From Celoporthe dispersa (taxonomy: Eukaryota; Ascomycota; Sordariomycetes; Diaporthales; Cryphonectriaceae), in the NCBI GenBank assembly GCA_016584495.1, contig WAID01000015.1:806501-870500 (forward strand): 64,000 nucleotides of DNA. Reading direction: 5' to 3'. The position numbers were made by a program, and so were the translations under genes. Shown here piece after piece: positions 11,061-22,060 of this stretch (the first letter of the stretch is position 1; each line of letters starts with the position of its first letter). The notes below the pieces were generated by a model that saw only the letters and a program-made list of their open reading frames with translations, made no database searches and was not told where the DNA came from.

Positions 11061-12830
11061 ATGGCTACTCCATCAACATCGGACCCGTACAGGACCCTCG
11101 GTGTGGAGGCGGATGCAGACGCCGCAGCCATCAAGAAGGCCTACCGGAAGCTGGTGTTGACCTGTCATCCCGACAAAGTCACCGACGAGTCGCTCCGGGA
11201 ACAAAAGCAGGAGGAGTTCCACCGGATACAGCAGGCATACGAGACCATCGGCGAGCCAGACAAGAGGGAGCAGTACGACAACGAGGTCAAGCTGAAGAAG
11301 CTGAGAGAAGAGAGGGACAGGATATCACCCAGAAACTCCCCCACACAGGCCCGACACGTCAACGTCAACATCTACACCGCCCGCCCGCCACCAGACTTCC
11401 GCACCTCGTCCTCTTCGAAGCGCTCCCCCTCCAAGGGCTCCTCGAGCTTCAAGCAGTACTCGCCCGACTTCTCGAGGTCCTGGGAGCACAACATCCCGAC
11501 CCGGTCAAGAGCCTCAGAGGATGAGCGGAGGAGTCGGCGCACCGTGAGCGAGGAGAAGCTGAGGCGCGAGCTGCACGAGTCGAGGAGAGACGTGGATCGC
11601 GAGCGACGCAAGGCAAGAGAGGAGGATGATGAATACGAGCGCAGCAAGAAAGCCGCTCGGCGACAAGAGGAGAGAGAGAGGGAGCTAAGAGAGAGGGAGC
11701 TAAGAGAACGCGAGCGGGAGCGGGAGCGGGAACGGGAGCGGGAACGCGCACGCAGGGCTGACAAGGAGCGTAAAGAGCGCAAGGAGCGTGAAGAACGTGA
11801 GGAACGCGAGAGAACCCTAGCGAGGCAGGAGAGGAAAGCAAGAGAACGTGCTGCCGAGAGGGACCGTGCTGATCGCGAGCGGGAGCGGGAGCAGAAACGG
11901 AAGCAGGAGGCCGACGAGAAGGCCAAGGCCAAGGCCAAGCCCTATGTTGAGTCCTACAGCGAAGACGAGGAAGAAATCCGCAGGAGTCGAGCGAAGAAGG
12001 CACCAAAGAAGGACAGTCCCGTTAGGGAGAAGTCGTCCTCCAAGCGGTCGAGCCCTATCGACGAGAAAGCCTCTGAACAGCCGTGCCCGACGGAGATGCT
12101 GGAGTCGAGGATGGCGTTTGCCGCCTCCTACATCAAGAACCAACAGCAGCCCAAGAGCTCCAAGTCATCCAAGCACGCGGCGGATACGACCTTCTCTGCC
12201 GAGTACCCCGACCCGAGCAACTGGGCCCCAGTTGCTCCCAAGCGTCGTGTTTCGGGCGATGCCAAGCACAGCAGCAAGACCAATGGTATGTACGTCGACA
12301 CCGGCGTATCCTCGCGGGACCGCCCTGATGCGGCCAACGTCTCGCCTTCTCAGAGCCCGCCGCGCCTACACAAGTCCTACACTACCGGTCACGTCACCTT
12401 GCCCGACTCAATGCCTCCTCGTGTTCCCTTGTCGCGCGCGCAGACCATGGAGCCCGAAATATTCACCCGGTCCTCTCGCGAATCCCCGAGGCATCGATCC
12501 TCGCGGGCACGGACATATTCCCTGGATGAGGACGACGCCTATTTCTCGTCCCGCGCCCCCCTTACTACTAAGTCGGAGAAGAAGTACGGCGTCAGCCGTG
12601 ACGGTGGCACGCCGCGGACCTACGAGCACAGCAAGGACCCGTACTCACCAAGCCCCAGCGCCACGTTCCCTAAGGTCAAGATGTCGGAGCCCTACGGAAC
12701 CAACAATTTGTCGACGTCGAGGCCATACGACCATGTCGACTACGCGACCTCGAACTACAACGCGCCGTCTTTCTCCGAGTACAACACCGCCGCTGCATAC
12801 GGTCAGGCTTTCGTGACCACAGGCGGGTGA
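11061..12830 (+). CDS. J-domain (Hsp40-like) protein with charged coiled-coil region
   Basis: This is an intronless 589-aa protein. An N-terminal J domain spans about residues 8-78, with HPD at 36-38, the tripeptide that stimulates Hsp70 ATPase; helix I/II (AIKKAYRKLVLTCHPDK) and the EEFHRIQQAYETI helix are well formed. There is no Gly/Phe region, zinc finger or C-terminal substrate domain, so it is a class C (type III) J-protein. Residues about 155-300 are very rich in Arg and Glu, with R-E-R type repeats, and would form a single long charged helix or coiled coil. The C-terminal half is Ser/Pro-rich and probably disordered. The start is the first ATG of the J-domain frame and a long leader precedes it. 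Client and location cannot be inferred; no signal peptide or membrane segment is visible. Confidence 0.9.
   Translation: MATPSTSDPYRTLGVEADADAAAIKKAYRKLVLTCHPDKVTDESLREQKQEEFHRIQQAYETIGEPDKREQYDNEVKLKKLREERDRISPRNSPTQARHVNVNIYTARPPPDFRTSSSSKRSPSKGSSSFKQYSPDFSRSWEHNIPTRSRASEDERRSRRTVSEEKLRRELHESRRDVDRERRKAREEDDEYERSKKAARRQEERERELRERELRERERERERERERERARRADKERKERKEREEREERERTLARQERKARERAAERDRADREREREQKRKQEADEKAKAKAKPYVESYSEDEEEIRRSRAKKAPKKDSPVREKSSSKRSSPIDEKASEQPCPTEMLESRMAFAASYIKNQQQPKSSKSSKHAADTTFSAEYPDPSNWAPVAPKRRVSGDAKHSSKTNGMYVDTGVSSRDRPDAANVSPSQSPPRLHKSYTTGHVTLPDSMPPRVPLSRAQTMEPEIFTRSSRESPRHRSSRARTYSLDEDDAYFSSRAPLTTKSEKKYGVSRDGGTPRTYEHSKDPYSPSPSATFPKVKMSEPYGTNNLSTSRPYDHVDYATSNYNAPSFSEYNTAAAYGQAFVTTGG
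11645..11920 (+). repeat. Imperfect Arg/Glu codon repeat inside the J-protein gene
   Basis: Degenerate GAGCGGGAGCGG-type hexamer units encode alternating Arg-Glu residues. The repeat stays in frame and also opens an artefactual Ser/Arg-rich antisense frame. Confidence 0.8.
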
Positions 12831-14392
12831 GAAGATGGCTTCGCTGGGAATCTCAACTGAGCCTGCACCCCTGTGTTGCGTTGTATATCTTTTTGGTGAG
12901 AATGTGGCTGTGGCCGATACCTTTTTTCTTCACACATGCGGGTCGTTCTTTCATATACTCCGGTTGATTTCGCCCTTCTATCTCTGGCGTTGGTTGGTAC
13001 GGGATTATGCGGATGCCTAGAGCAGAGCGGTGTATACTGTCTGTCATATACGGGTCTGCCTTCTTTTTTCTCTCTCTTGGGTGTGTTGTTTTTTAAACCG
13101 GCGTTTGGCGGGGTCTCATCTCTCATTCCGGGCTTCCTTACTACTCACTCACCTTCATTGGACACGAACGAGATATTTCATCCTATGACAAAACAAGATG
13201 CAGCAGTAACGACCAGCATGTATTAACGACAAGGCTATTTCTTTCTTCTATCGAGTGAGAGAGCGAAGGCTTGACTGAGCCGACAATATGATCATCAATG
13301 CGCAAGCAAAATTCTTCCATCGTCACAACTACCAGCCTAGACGAGGATGACCAGCCAGACCAGTATTCATACTCGACAAGAGTGTGAAGAAGGGCGACAA
13401 GGGCGAGGAGGACCAACCTTCGCATCGGCATTGCTCCTTGGCAAAATCACCGGCAGTTCCTAACCATTGACGGGGGCAACTGGCGTGGCAGCCAACTCAG
13501 TCAAGCACACCCGACCACCTCATTATCAATACTCATGCTCAAGGGGAGATGTTCGCAGGACCCCGTACATATTACGCCATATAAACCCAATGATGAACCA
13601 GGCATCGACCAACAGGAACCCGGAGAGGGGGGAAGGGGGGGAATGAGGGCTTCTCAGCAGGCAGAGAAACGGAGCTTCAAGCTGAACGAACGAATTCTTA
13701 TGACCTCAGGGAACGATCGATCACGACCCGACTACTGTTACTGCTACTACTTTTACATAGGCACTCTGATTTTCACAGCTTCAAGGGGGACGAATCCTTG
13801 CCCGTTCGCTTTTCTTCTTCTTTTTTTGGTGCGAGTCTTCTTGGTTTTCAGGTTGATAAGTACGCAATCTATCTAGATGATGAATAATGATGAAAGAGAG
13901 CTTTCAAACTGACAAGAAATTATGGCATTTCTGCTGCTCCCAAATGTGATTGGCTGTGTGAAACCGAATTGCAGTTTTTTGACAATCTATTGGTCCCATA
14001 AAGACAGAGACAGAGTATATTTCGGTGCCCTGAGGATAAGACTATACATGCAGGCAACCTAACAGAGCACGACACCTGGCATCTACACAACTGTATCCCG
14101 TACAGAGCTATAAGACCAACAAAAGTAGAAGAGGAAGAAGAAAAAAAAGTCCACCCAGCCTCCCTCCTCTCTGCTATGCTTCACCCATGTTCCTTCTTTC
14201 TGAAATGCTCTGCCGCGCCGGCGACGCAGCGTACATGGGAATGGGTATCTTGTCTGAAAATGAAGTCTCCTCCTGTCCTACCCCAGCCGCCTACTTTATG
14301 TAACTCGAGAGATGCCGCTAGAAAAAAAATATCGATGGGCCAATCGGGCCTTCTTCCCTCGCTTCTGGCTCTTCGGTCTTCTTGATGAGTCT
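12831..14392. other. Convergent intergenic region, no gene seen
   Basis: This lies between the 3' ends of the rightward J-protein gene and the leftward sterol acyltransferase gene, so it should hold both 3'UTRs. Open frames are short and unconvincing. It is somewhat AT-richer than the coding flanks. Confidence 0.5.
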
Positions 14393-16270
14393 CTACACAA
14401 GCACGTAGAGTGCACAGATCTGATCGGTTGATTAGCGGACTGGTCTTCTGAGAAGGAGGAAAGATAATAGAAGAGAAGAGAGAAAAAGACAAAAAATAGA
14501 AGGAAGAAGTGGACGGCACTGCCGGGACTTACCACGCTCAGCCCCAGGATCATCGAACACCAAAAGCAAACATTGTTCAGCGTCTCCTTGCCGCGAACCC
14601 ACTTGGTGCGCTGCAGCATCACGATAGGAAGCTGCAGCATCTGGCAGACAAAGCCGTAGCCGCGGAGCTTCTTGGTGATGCAGGCCATGACGATCTCGTG
14701 ACCGATGGCCGAGACCAGGAAGGTGATGACGGTGGCGTAGCTCCGGCCGATGTGCGGGCGCGAGGCGCTGTAGACGTGCCGCCGCAGGAAGCTGTACACG
14801 GGCACGTTCCACTCGCGGCTGAACTCCATCCAGTCGGTGCTGTTCCACCAGTCGCTGTAGAAGTGGCGGTCGGCGAAGCGCGTGATCTCGGCGAAGGAGC
14901 CGAGGACATACTCGAAGATGACGAGGAACACGAGCAGGAAGGTCAGCATGAAGGGGAACAGCAGCCACGAGACGGTCTCGAAGAGCACGAGGAGGAACTC
15001 GAAGGCGCTGATGGGCTCGTGCAGCCGCACAGAGGAGCTCTGGAGGATGGGCAGGATATACTCCTCGGAGATGATCGTCAGGAGGAAGATGCACCCAAAC
15101 ACCGCGATGATCTTGGAGATGAGGTTCTGCCAGTCGATGCGCTCAATGCGCGGGTACTCGATCTCGTAGCACAGGGTCGGGCAGAAGAGGAAGTCCACCC
15201 AGTTGGACCAGGTCAGGTTCCTTGGGTACGTGATGTTACCCATGGGGCTTGTCAGCTCCCGTGCAAGGTCCTCGCGCAGCTGTAGGATCTCCTGGTCGTC
15301 CCCGTCCTCGGTCTTTTCGTCCACCTCGTGTTTCGTCCGCGTCGGGCTGGCGAGCGTGCCACCTGGGTTCTCAGCGGTCGGGTAGAGGTAGGCCGGGGCG
15401 CGCGACGCAGTGGAGGGGTTGTCGAGCTCCTGGAGGCGCTTCTCCGTCTCGCTCAGGTGCCCGTTGTAGAAGGCATACGAGTGCATCTTCATGAGGATCA
15501 CCATGGTGTGCAGCAGCAGGAACACCTGCGACGTCCAGGGCCACTGGAGCAGGAACGGCATGGCGATCCAGATGGACAGCCACACCACCTGGTAGACACT
15601 CTGCACTGCCATCCCGCCCTTGGCCCACGTCGCACCGCTCCGAGCCTTGGCCTTCCTGACATATCTCTGTAGAGGCAGGACCGCCGAGGCGCTTGCGACC
15701 ATGGCGAAGTCGACCAGGCCCAAGTGCCACAGCTTCACGGTGAAGAGTGTCCATATCTGCACGCGCATGGGGTACCCTGTGTCTTTGATGTTGCGCAGCA
15801 TTGTAGTGATGGCCATGATGGCCAGCCCGATCCAGAAGAGGTTAAAGAAGCCATGGAAGTCGCGGTAGTCGGAGTTTGGGTCGAAGTGTGACACCCGGGT
15901 CGCGAACTCGATGGTCGGAAAGATCCGACGTCGCTGCTCCGCGCGAGCCTGCTTGCGAGCGGTCGAGAGGACTTGACAGAGGGTAGTGCATCGGCAGGTA
16001 TAGGGGTCGAGCGGCCACTGTGAGCAGACAGAGAGGGAGCGGGCATCAGCACCTATATCACCTAGCAACGAGGAGCAAGAGGGCGGAGGGGAAGGCTGTT
16101 GGCAGATACCTCGTCTGGCCCGTCAGGGTGCCAGCATCAGGGGAGTCCAGGTAGCCATTGGTCCCTCCCGAGAGGGTTGTCAGCTGTGAGAGCTGAGAGT
16201 GTACAGGCTTGCGCGGTCGTGGGCGCAATATGCCGTCGTTGATGTCATGAAGCTCGGCAGAAGAAGCCAT
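14393..16270 (-). CDS. Sterol O-acyltransferase (ACAT/ARE type, MBOAT family)
   Basis: This ER membrane enzyme esterifies sterols with fatty acyl-CoA for storage in lipid droplets. Exons are 16270-16110, 16017-14533 and 14419-14393. The introns are 16018-16109 (donor GTATCT, acceptor CACAG) and 14420-14532 (donor GTAAGT, acceptor GATCAG). The last exon encodes only ICALYVLV and the stop. Family hallmarks are FYSDWWN (around residue 440) and the MBOAT active-site His in GHEIVMA (around residue 490). Multiple hydrophobic helices follow the conserved FPTIEFATRVSHFDPNSDYRDFHGFF block. The reading frame of exon 1 and early exon 2 (GRSTPIPADALPSVKSS) is one base out of register with the rest. One added base near 15937-15943 gives a 557-residue protein divisible by three, so I treat this as a probable indel error. 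If it is real, the gene is inactivated. Confidence 0.88.
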
Positions 16271-17052
16271 GGCTGGCGCGGCGCAGGAAGGCTGTCCTAG
16301 CCAGTGGTCCCTAGTTTATTTCCAGGTTCCAGGAATCCGAAACCACTTTCCTTCCTGTCGAGGAAGCTGAGATGGTCATGCAGAGCGTGCAGGAGGGGTG
16401 GTCTCGAGTCTCGCGGTCGATGTGCAAAGGAGAAGGAAGTCTGGTGGAGCAGAGGCGATTCAGGAGTTGTTGTAAATTGAGGATACTGTGTATTGTTGTA
16501 TTAACTGCCAAAGGGGACAAGTAAGATCGGACAGCAGATTATTCCCATGCAAACTCCAGCCTCGAAAGGCGCAGATCAGAGATATGAAATATTGTTTCCT
16601 AAAAAAAGATGTGAGGAGTAGGATATCTCCGTAAGACGTGCAGCGAGATTGTTTGATGAAACATTATTGTTCTCCTGAGTCCCTGAGATAATTCTCGAGC
16701 TATGCGCACCCAATGCCACCACTTGTTTACTACGCAGCGTGGCAGCTCCGGTAACTAGATAATACAAACTTTACGTCATCTCCCGCCTCGGCAGCCAGGG
16801 GGCAAGGGTCCAGCCCAAGCAGGCATAACATAAATTTCGACCTCAAAGGTCCCCTCCCTACCTTGGATGTCAAAGACGAGCAACACCGCACGAGACCTCA
16901 ACCTCATGACGCGCAATTCTTGTGCAGCCAAGGCACTCGCTGGCCGACCCAAGGAGCCTTAGAGGAGGGGGTCTTGAGTACTCTCTTATCCACACATCCA
17001 GTCGTTCATCTTAAAACCCCTAGTTCACCCAGTCGCCGTCCAATCTCAAAAG
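16271..17052. other. Divergent intergenic region
   Basis: This is a shared upstream region between the leftward sterol acyltransferase gene and the rightward small membrane-protein gene. It is AT-richer than the genes. No TATA element or other motif stands out that I would defend. Confidence 0.4.
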
Positions 17053-17483
17053 ATGGACTCGAGAGACCCAGCATTCATCGCGAGCATGACCCCGCCAGAC
17101 CCTCCCTCCCACCTGCAGCAGGCCGCAGTCAGGGACGGGCGGTTTCTTTGGCACATGCAGACCCCTTTTGTTGGGGCTCTGGTCTACTTCACAATGACCA
17201 GCCCCGCGATCCGGGCCCGTCTACCTAGGATCGTGAGGCCCTTGTTACCCAGGTCCCTCACCAAGCGACAAGTCCTAGGCTGTGTCTTGGTGGGATCGGT
17301 ACCTTTGTCTACTGGGACCACTGGTTCTACCTCCGTGCCGAGCGTGCCGTTGCTGAGAGGGCGGCGTGGGAACGGGCGCAGAGGGCGAGGCGATCTAGCG
17401 CCGCGGGCGCGCCAGGAGCATGGACGTCGGATGGCTCGAGGAGTCATCCCTCAGAAAACGATATGGAAGACCCGTGGGCTTGA
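17053..17483 (+). CDS. Small membrane protein of unknown function (frame interrupted)
   Basis: I do not recognise this gene. It starts MDSRDPAFIASMTPPDPP and is coding-like in its first frame through LTKRQVLGC. Beyond about 17283 the same frame becomes low-complexity, while the neighbouring frame reads LGGIGTFVYWDHWFYLRAER followed by an Ala/Glu/Arg-rich helix and stops at 17483. One added base at 17283-17293 joins the two into a 143-aa protein with two hydrophobic segments (about residues 38-50 and 78-90) and a charged C-terminal helix. No intron with GT-AG sites and correct phase explains the change. The residue composition either side of the join argues for one real gene, possibly of an organelle membrane. 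Its function is unknown. Confidence 0.45.
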
Positions 17484-18370
17484 TTGGTCTTACCAGGTTG
17501 GAGTGATCGTCTAGCTCGAGCGGTGGACTCTGGGAACGAGGCCTGGGACTTTTACATGTCTTGAGAGCACTCGATGGTGCATGAGAGCCGTGACGGCGGC
17601 GGATGGCGATTCGAAATCAGGCACTATACCTCTCTCGCTCGCGTCTTCAGAAGTCCCTCGGGCCCATCAATATCTGTCTCGAGCAAGGCCGGTCTGACGT
17701 CGAATCCTCGTCTATCGCCGAGAATTCTTCCTAAGATCTATCGTGCGAAGAACTGATTGGGGAAGACTACCATGTCTTTCTGGCTTGAAAACATCTAAAC
17801 GGTCAACTTAAAGTAGTCAAGACAATGCTCTCATTTGACCTTTTCGGACCGAGACTGTCTTATAGCCAGCCTTGCTGGTTACTTCATGTTCGGTCCTTGA
17901 GTTGCCGTCGCGAGCATTCACGGCTGAGTCATCACTACTAAGCAGTAGAAGACAAGCAGACGATCCTGCTCTGGGAGGTATCGAGCCAGTGATGACGAAG
18001 CAAGCGAGCATGAACAAGTGGGGATGCCAAGTTTGACAACATGACGAGGACGCTCAGATCGCTCAGCAATGACAAAATCGCCAGAGACTGGTCGTCAGGT
18101 GATAGATGAAACTAACAGAGCGCCTCCCATGACACGCCGTCCCAATATCCTGGTCTCGTAGCTTGATGAAGACCTCTCTTCTTGAGGCAAACGAGAAGTG
18201 TGCCTCCATGGTAAGGGCTCCAGCTGCAGCGCCTGCGACGACGGCAGTTTGATGGAGGGACCGCACTCAAGGGCGCGGTGGTGATGGACGATAGAGGCCA
18301 CAAGATTCCGCTTGTGGCCCTTAGACCTTATGAAGTGCTGAGCCGCGACACTTGAAATGATCTGCCATGG
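17484..18370. other. Convergent intergenic region, no gene seen
   Basis: This contains the presumed 3'UTRs of the flanking genes. Short frames on the minus strand around 18063-18303 are mutually overlapping and domain-free. Confidence 0.4.
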
Positions 18371-19734
18371 TCATTCTAGCTTGTCGTAATCAGCCAGGAA
18401 ACCCTGGAGCTTCCACAATTTCTTGTTCAGTTCGTATGTCCGCCGGCCTCTCAGGAGAACCATGGGCACATCCTGAAATAGCACAGCCTCAGTTCTCAGG
18501 CGGTCCAAGTTTTCTGGCCCGAGTAGTTTTGGGACATTATAGACGGGACAAGCATCTGCCGGCATGCCCTCCGTCTCAAGCACGTCGTATGGTTCTCCCT
18601 CGCTGCCGAATGACAGGAAACAAGACCTCCTATGATTTGTGTTTGCCCACGCTTGGTCGATATCCATCCCGATGAGGTAGCGTCTACCGCCGGTCTCACA
18701 TAATTGAGACAGATGGATGAGTTCGCCGACGATCTGGCGGCGCAGCTGATCGCTGATGATCTCGTCCATATCCTGGCGCCAGACCGCCGCCCGGACTAGT
18801 CCGGCAATGCTCGGGTTGACCGCAAATCTCATGTAGGCGGAGCTGTACTTGCCCTTCTTATTGAGAAACTCCAGCAGGAGGTCACGTCTGGCGAGGGTGT
18901 GAGCTGGCGCGAAGAACTTGCCCTTTCTCTGGGCTGGGGCGCCGCTGCGTTTCTTATTAGCAGGAGGACCGCCGGTCTCCTTGGCCAGCTGGCCTTCAGC
19001 CTCGACGGAGCCAGTATTATCGGATGCAAACGTCGTGGAGGGATCAGGTGCCACCTGGGAGCCGGGTTCTGTATCTGCAGTGGTCTCTGTGCTGTCAGCG
19101 GCCTGACTGAGAGTAGGGCCGCTGCTGCCTATAGCGCCACTGTCATCGCTCTCTTTCTGCTTCGTGGCATCTCCAGACCGCTCCGGGGAGTCTTCCTTGA
19201 CCTCCTGCTTGAAGTCTGCTGGGATCCACCACAACTCATCGGCTTCCTGGTTCTTCACAAGGCCAAAGTCCTGCAAGAAAGGTTTTGGCAGGCGAGTACG
19301 CGTGATGTGACATGCTCTCACAGGTTGCGCAAGCAGCTGTGCTATTGAACCAACGTCAGCACTGCTATGATGAGTGCAAGTGGGCATTGTAAAGGCTTAC
19401 CATATGGGTTGTTGTACAAGACCTGCTGGAAGCGAGTGAATTCCGCCTTATTCGGTTTTGCCTTTCTTTCCTTATTGCGTTCCCTTGCCTTGCGCCAGGT
19501 TGGGTCCAGGAAGGGTGAGATAGGCAATGGCCCGACGGCAGTGTCTATCGTCTTCGTGTCTGGGTTGATCTCAGACCAATCATTATAACCAAAACTGTTG
19601 TCTACCTGCTCAGTCGTAGAAGATGTTTCGTCGGTTGCAGGCTTTTCACCTTTGGTTGAGTACAGTCGTGATGCAGCGGGCCGGCATGACCTGGCTACCG
19701 GTAGACTGCCTCGCGATATTGCAAAGCACCTCAT
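18371..19734 (-). CDS. Mitochondrially targeted protein, unrecognised family (possibly mitoribosome-associated)
   Basis: The spliced protein is 434 aa. Exon 1 is 19734-19401 and exon 2 is 19341-18371, with a 59-nt intron (donor GTAAGC, acceptor CAATAG) whose splice restores NNPYAQLLAQPVRACHITRTRLP. The N terminus (MRCFAISRGSLPVARSCRPA) is basic, Ser/Ala-rich and free of acidic residues, so it should be a matrix-targeting presequence. The middle (about residues 145-230) is Ser/Thr/Glu-rich and low in complexity. The C-terminal 190 residues are ordered and basic, beginning with KGKFFAPAHTLARRDLLLEF. The layout of an ordered block, a variable linker and a basic block is reminiscent of fungal mitoribosomal or respiratory-growth proteins, but I cannot name it. 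It is divergent from clpP, sharing a promoter region of about 0.3 kb. Confidence 0.7.
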
Positions 19735-20040
19735 CGCTCAGCTACCAATTCCTTGGTTGAAGAGCATGAGACAGAGCTGAGGATTCGAGAAGTCGAAAGT
19801 TGAAGTTCATGGAGGGCTCGAAGAGGTCTGGCGGCAGATTCGTAGGGTCGCGTCGCGTGCGGTTAGGGGTCCCCCGGGGGTCCACAGCGCTTCCCTTCAG
19901 GGGATAGAGTAGTGCTTAGTAGTACCAGGGAACATGCAGACGTCACCTCCAAAGCTCAACCCCGACTTTCTTCTGAGTGTTCACCCCACCAACGCGACCT
20001 CTCCTCACGACAGCGCCTGCTACTTGATCGCGCGGCGACC
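19735..20040. promoter_or_regulatory. Short shared promoter region of the mitochondrial protein and ClpP genes
   Basis: The two start codons face away from each other across about 306 bp, so both promoters must lie here or overlap the genes. I cannot identify specific elements. Head-to-head placement of two mitochondrial genes would allow joint control, but this is inference. Confidence 0.4.
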
Positions 20041-21014
20041 ATGAACACCAACGGGCAGCATGGCGTCTCCTGAGAGGTGTAGCGACCACGCGCGGGCGTA
20101 AATTCTCCCAGTTCTCTGGGCGTGGCGGCCCTCCGGCGCCCCCAACGGCCTCGCTCCCGATGCCATACATCACAGAAGTCACAGTATGACCCAGTTAGCC
20201 CGGCGCTTCCTCTGACAACACGCTGATAAACATAGTCTGGAGGTTGGAGGACATGTGCGTCGCCAATGCCACCGATCACACGCGCTCTGGAATGCAGGCC
20301 TGACTGACTGACACTCGAGAGCAGCCGACATCTTCTCCAAGCTACTACAGGTGCGCAGCTCTCCCTGGGGCCAACAGACACGTGAAGGCTGGAGGGAGGC
20401 ACCCGTGCTGACCGTTGTATCTGGGGCGCCGTGTCCAGGAACGAATCATCTGCCTCAACGGCCCCATAGACGATACCGTCTCTGCCGCGATTGTCGCCCA
20501 GCTCCTCTGGCTCGAGTCCGACGCCCCCGAGAAGCCCATCACCATGTACATCAACTCGCCGGGAGGCGAGATCAGCTCCGGGCTGGCCATCTACGACACT
20601 ATGAGCTACATACAGTCGCCGGTATCGACCGTCTGCGTCGGGGCGGCCGCGAGCATGGCCGCCATCCTGCTGCTGGGCGGCGAGGCCGGCAAGAGATACG
20701 CGCTGCAGCACAGCTCCGTCATGGTGCACCAGCCGCTGGGCGGGACCAAGGGTCAGGCCTCTGACATCCTCATCTACGCGACCCAGATCCAACGGATACG
20801 CGGGCAGGTCAACGAGATCGTGAGGAGGCACCTGAACGGGGCGTTTGGTTTCGAGAAGTATGATATACAGACGATCAACGACATGATGGAGAGGGACAAG
20901 TACCTAACCGCGGACGAGGCGAAGGAGGCCGGGATTGTGGACAAAATCCTGCACAAGAGGCCTCCGTCTGCGGAGAACGCGGGCAAGAAGGAAGGCGAGG
21001 ATAGCCAGACTTGA
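20041..21014 (+). CDS. clpP: Mitochondrial ATP-dependent Clp protease proteolytic subunit
   Basis: This serine peptidase of the mitochondrial matrix forms the ClpXP barrel. Proposed exons are 20041-20183, 20236-20254 (19 nt), 20325-20350 (26 nt) and 20439-21014. The introns (52, 70 and 88 nt) all begin GT and end AG, and they splice EVT, SGGWRT, DIFSKLLQ and ERIICLNG together in frame. The catalytic triad is visible: Ser135 in GAAASMAA, His160 in MVHQPLGG and Asp216 in MERDKYLTADEA. The N-terminal frame (WRLLRGVATTRGRKFSQ) looks like a matrix presequence but has no ATG in frame after the stop at 20025. The ATG at 20041 fits if one base is missing near 20055-20062, giving 254 aa, which is typical of the family. 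Otherwise the first in-frame ATG is the one of MPYITEVT at 20160, which would lack a presequence. Confidence 0.87.
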
Positions 21015-22060
21015 TTGAGATCCAACAACGGACGGTTGCAACTCTAGAGACAGCGGGTGGCCCAGGTCTACCTACTAGATGGTGACCTTGTCATTCCAGC
21101 CTTATCCCCCCCTTCTCCTCCTCAGACCAGTCTCCCTGCACTCTTGACATATCGATCATCGTATGATGGGTACAAAGGCGCGCGCACGAGACGGGCAGCC
21201 AAGCAAAGCTCTCTAATGTCGCTGACATGAAAAGCGCGCTGTCATCTTTTCTGGATCCTGGTTGAACTCTGCAAGTAAGGCCCACAGAGATAGCCACTAT
21301 ATACAGATACTATTAGGAAACATGAAATGTATGCACAGTGTTCTCATCCAAGCCCTGTTAATAGACTAGAAAAGCATAGCATACCCACTTCTAGTGGCAT
21401 AGTCAGTCTCATAGGGGAAGAGATTCTACGAGGCTTGTACCAATCACAACACAAGCCCAAGGATGATTTGATTGAAACGACAAGAATGCATAGACAGGTA
21501 TAGATTTATGTATATTGGGAAATTAAAAGAGTCTAGTCCCAGATATTGACCATCATGCACAAAATCGCGAGCAATTACTGTACAGTAAAGATTATCCTGT
21601 CGCCCTGTGTCGAAGCTGGAAGGATGAATTATTATACTAGAGGCCTGCGGTGTGGCCTAGCGACCAGAGGAGCAAATGAGAGAGCTGGTCGTGTTGCTGA
21701 CCAGCTCCAGTGGGGAACGTGGGGGAGCAAGGGTCGCAGGGGTGGGTAACTCGGGGCCGATCTCGCAGAGAAAGTTCCAACGTTCGTAGTAGTAAAATGA
21801 TCTGTGCCAGACTAGTGAGCTTCGACACTTTTTTTGCTGTGTGTCCCTGTGATCTTCCCTGTGACCTCGACGCAAGAGAGAGACCTTGCCAAACTCTGCT
21901 GATTGAGTCATCCCATCCCATCCTGTACGCGAACCTACACAGGAGGTCCAGACGGCCATGTTGTGCTGAAGAAGAAGAAGAAGCCTCCAAAACACCACCT
22001 CTCTATCTTTGCTAGTGCTCCCTCCTCTCCTGTCTCAATCTGCCCTGGACCCTTCACGCA
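21015..22060 (+). other. Intergenic region between ClpP and dihydroxyacid dehydratase
   Basis: This holds the 3'UTR of clpP and the promoter and leader of the next gene. The part from about 21300 to 21640 is AT-rich. No supported gene is present. Confidence 0.4.

Noticed and set aside
11372..12143. Ser/Arg-rich antisense frames in the J-protein gene
   Set aside because: They mirror the Arg/Glu codon repeat of the sense strand.
14432..15285. Long frames on both strands within the sterol acyltransferase gene
   Set aside because: They overlap the clear MBOAT coding frame and show only low-complexity Arg/His or Glu/Gly-rich sequence.
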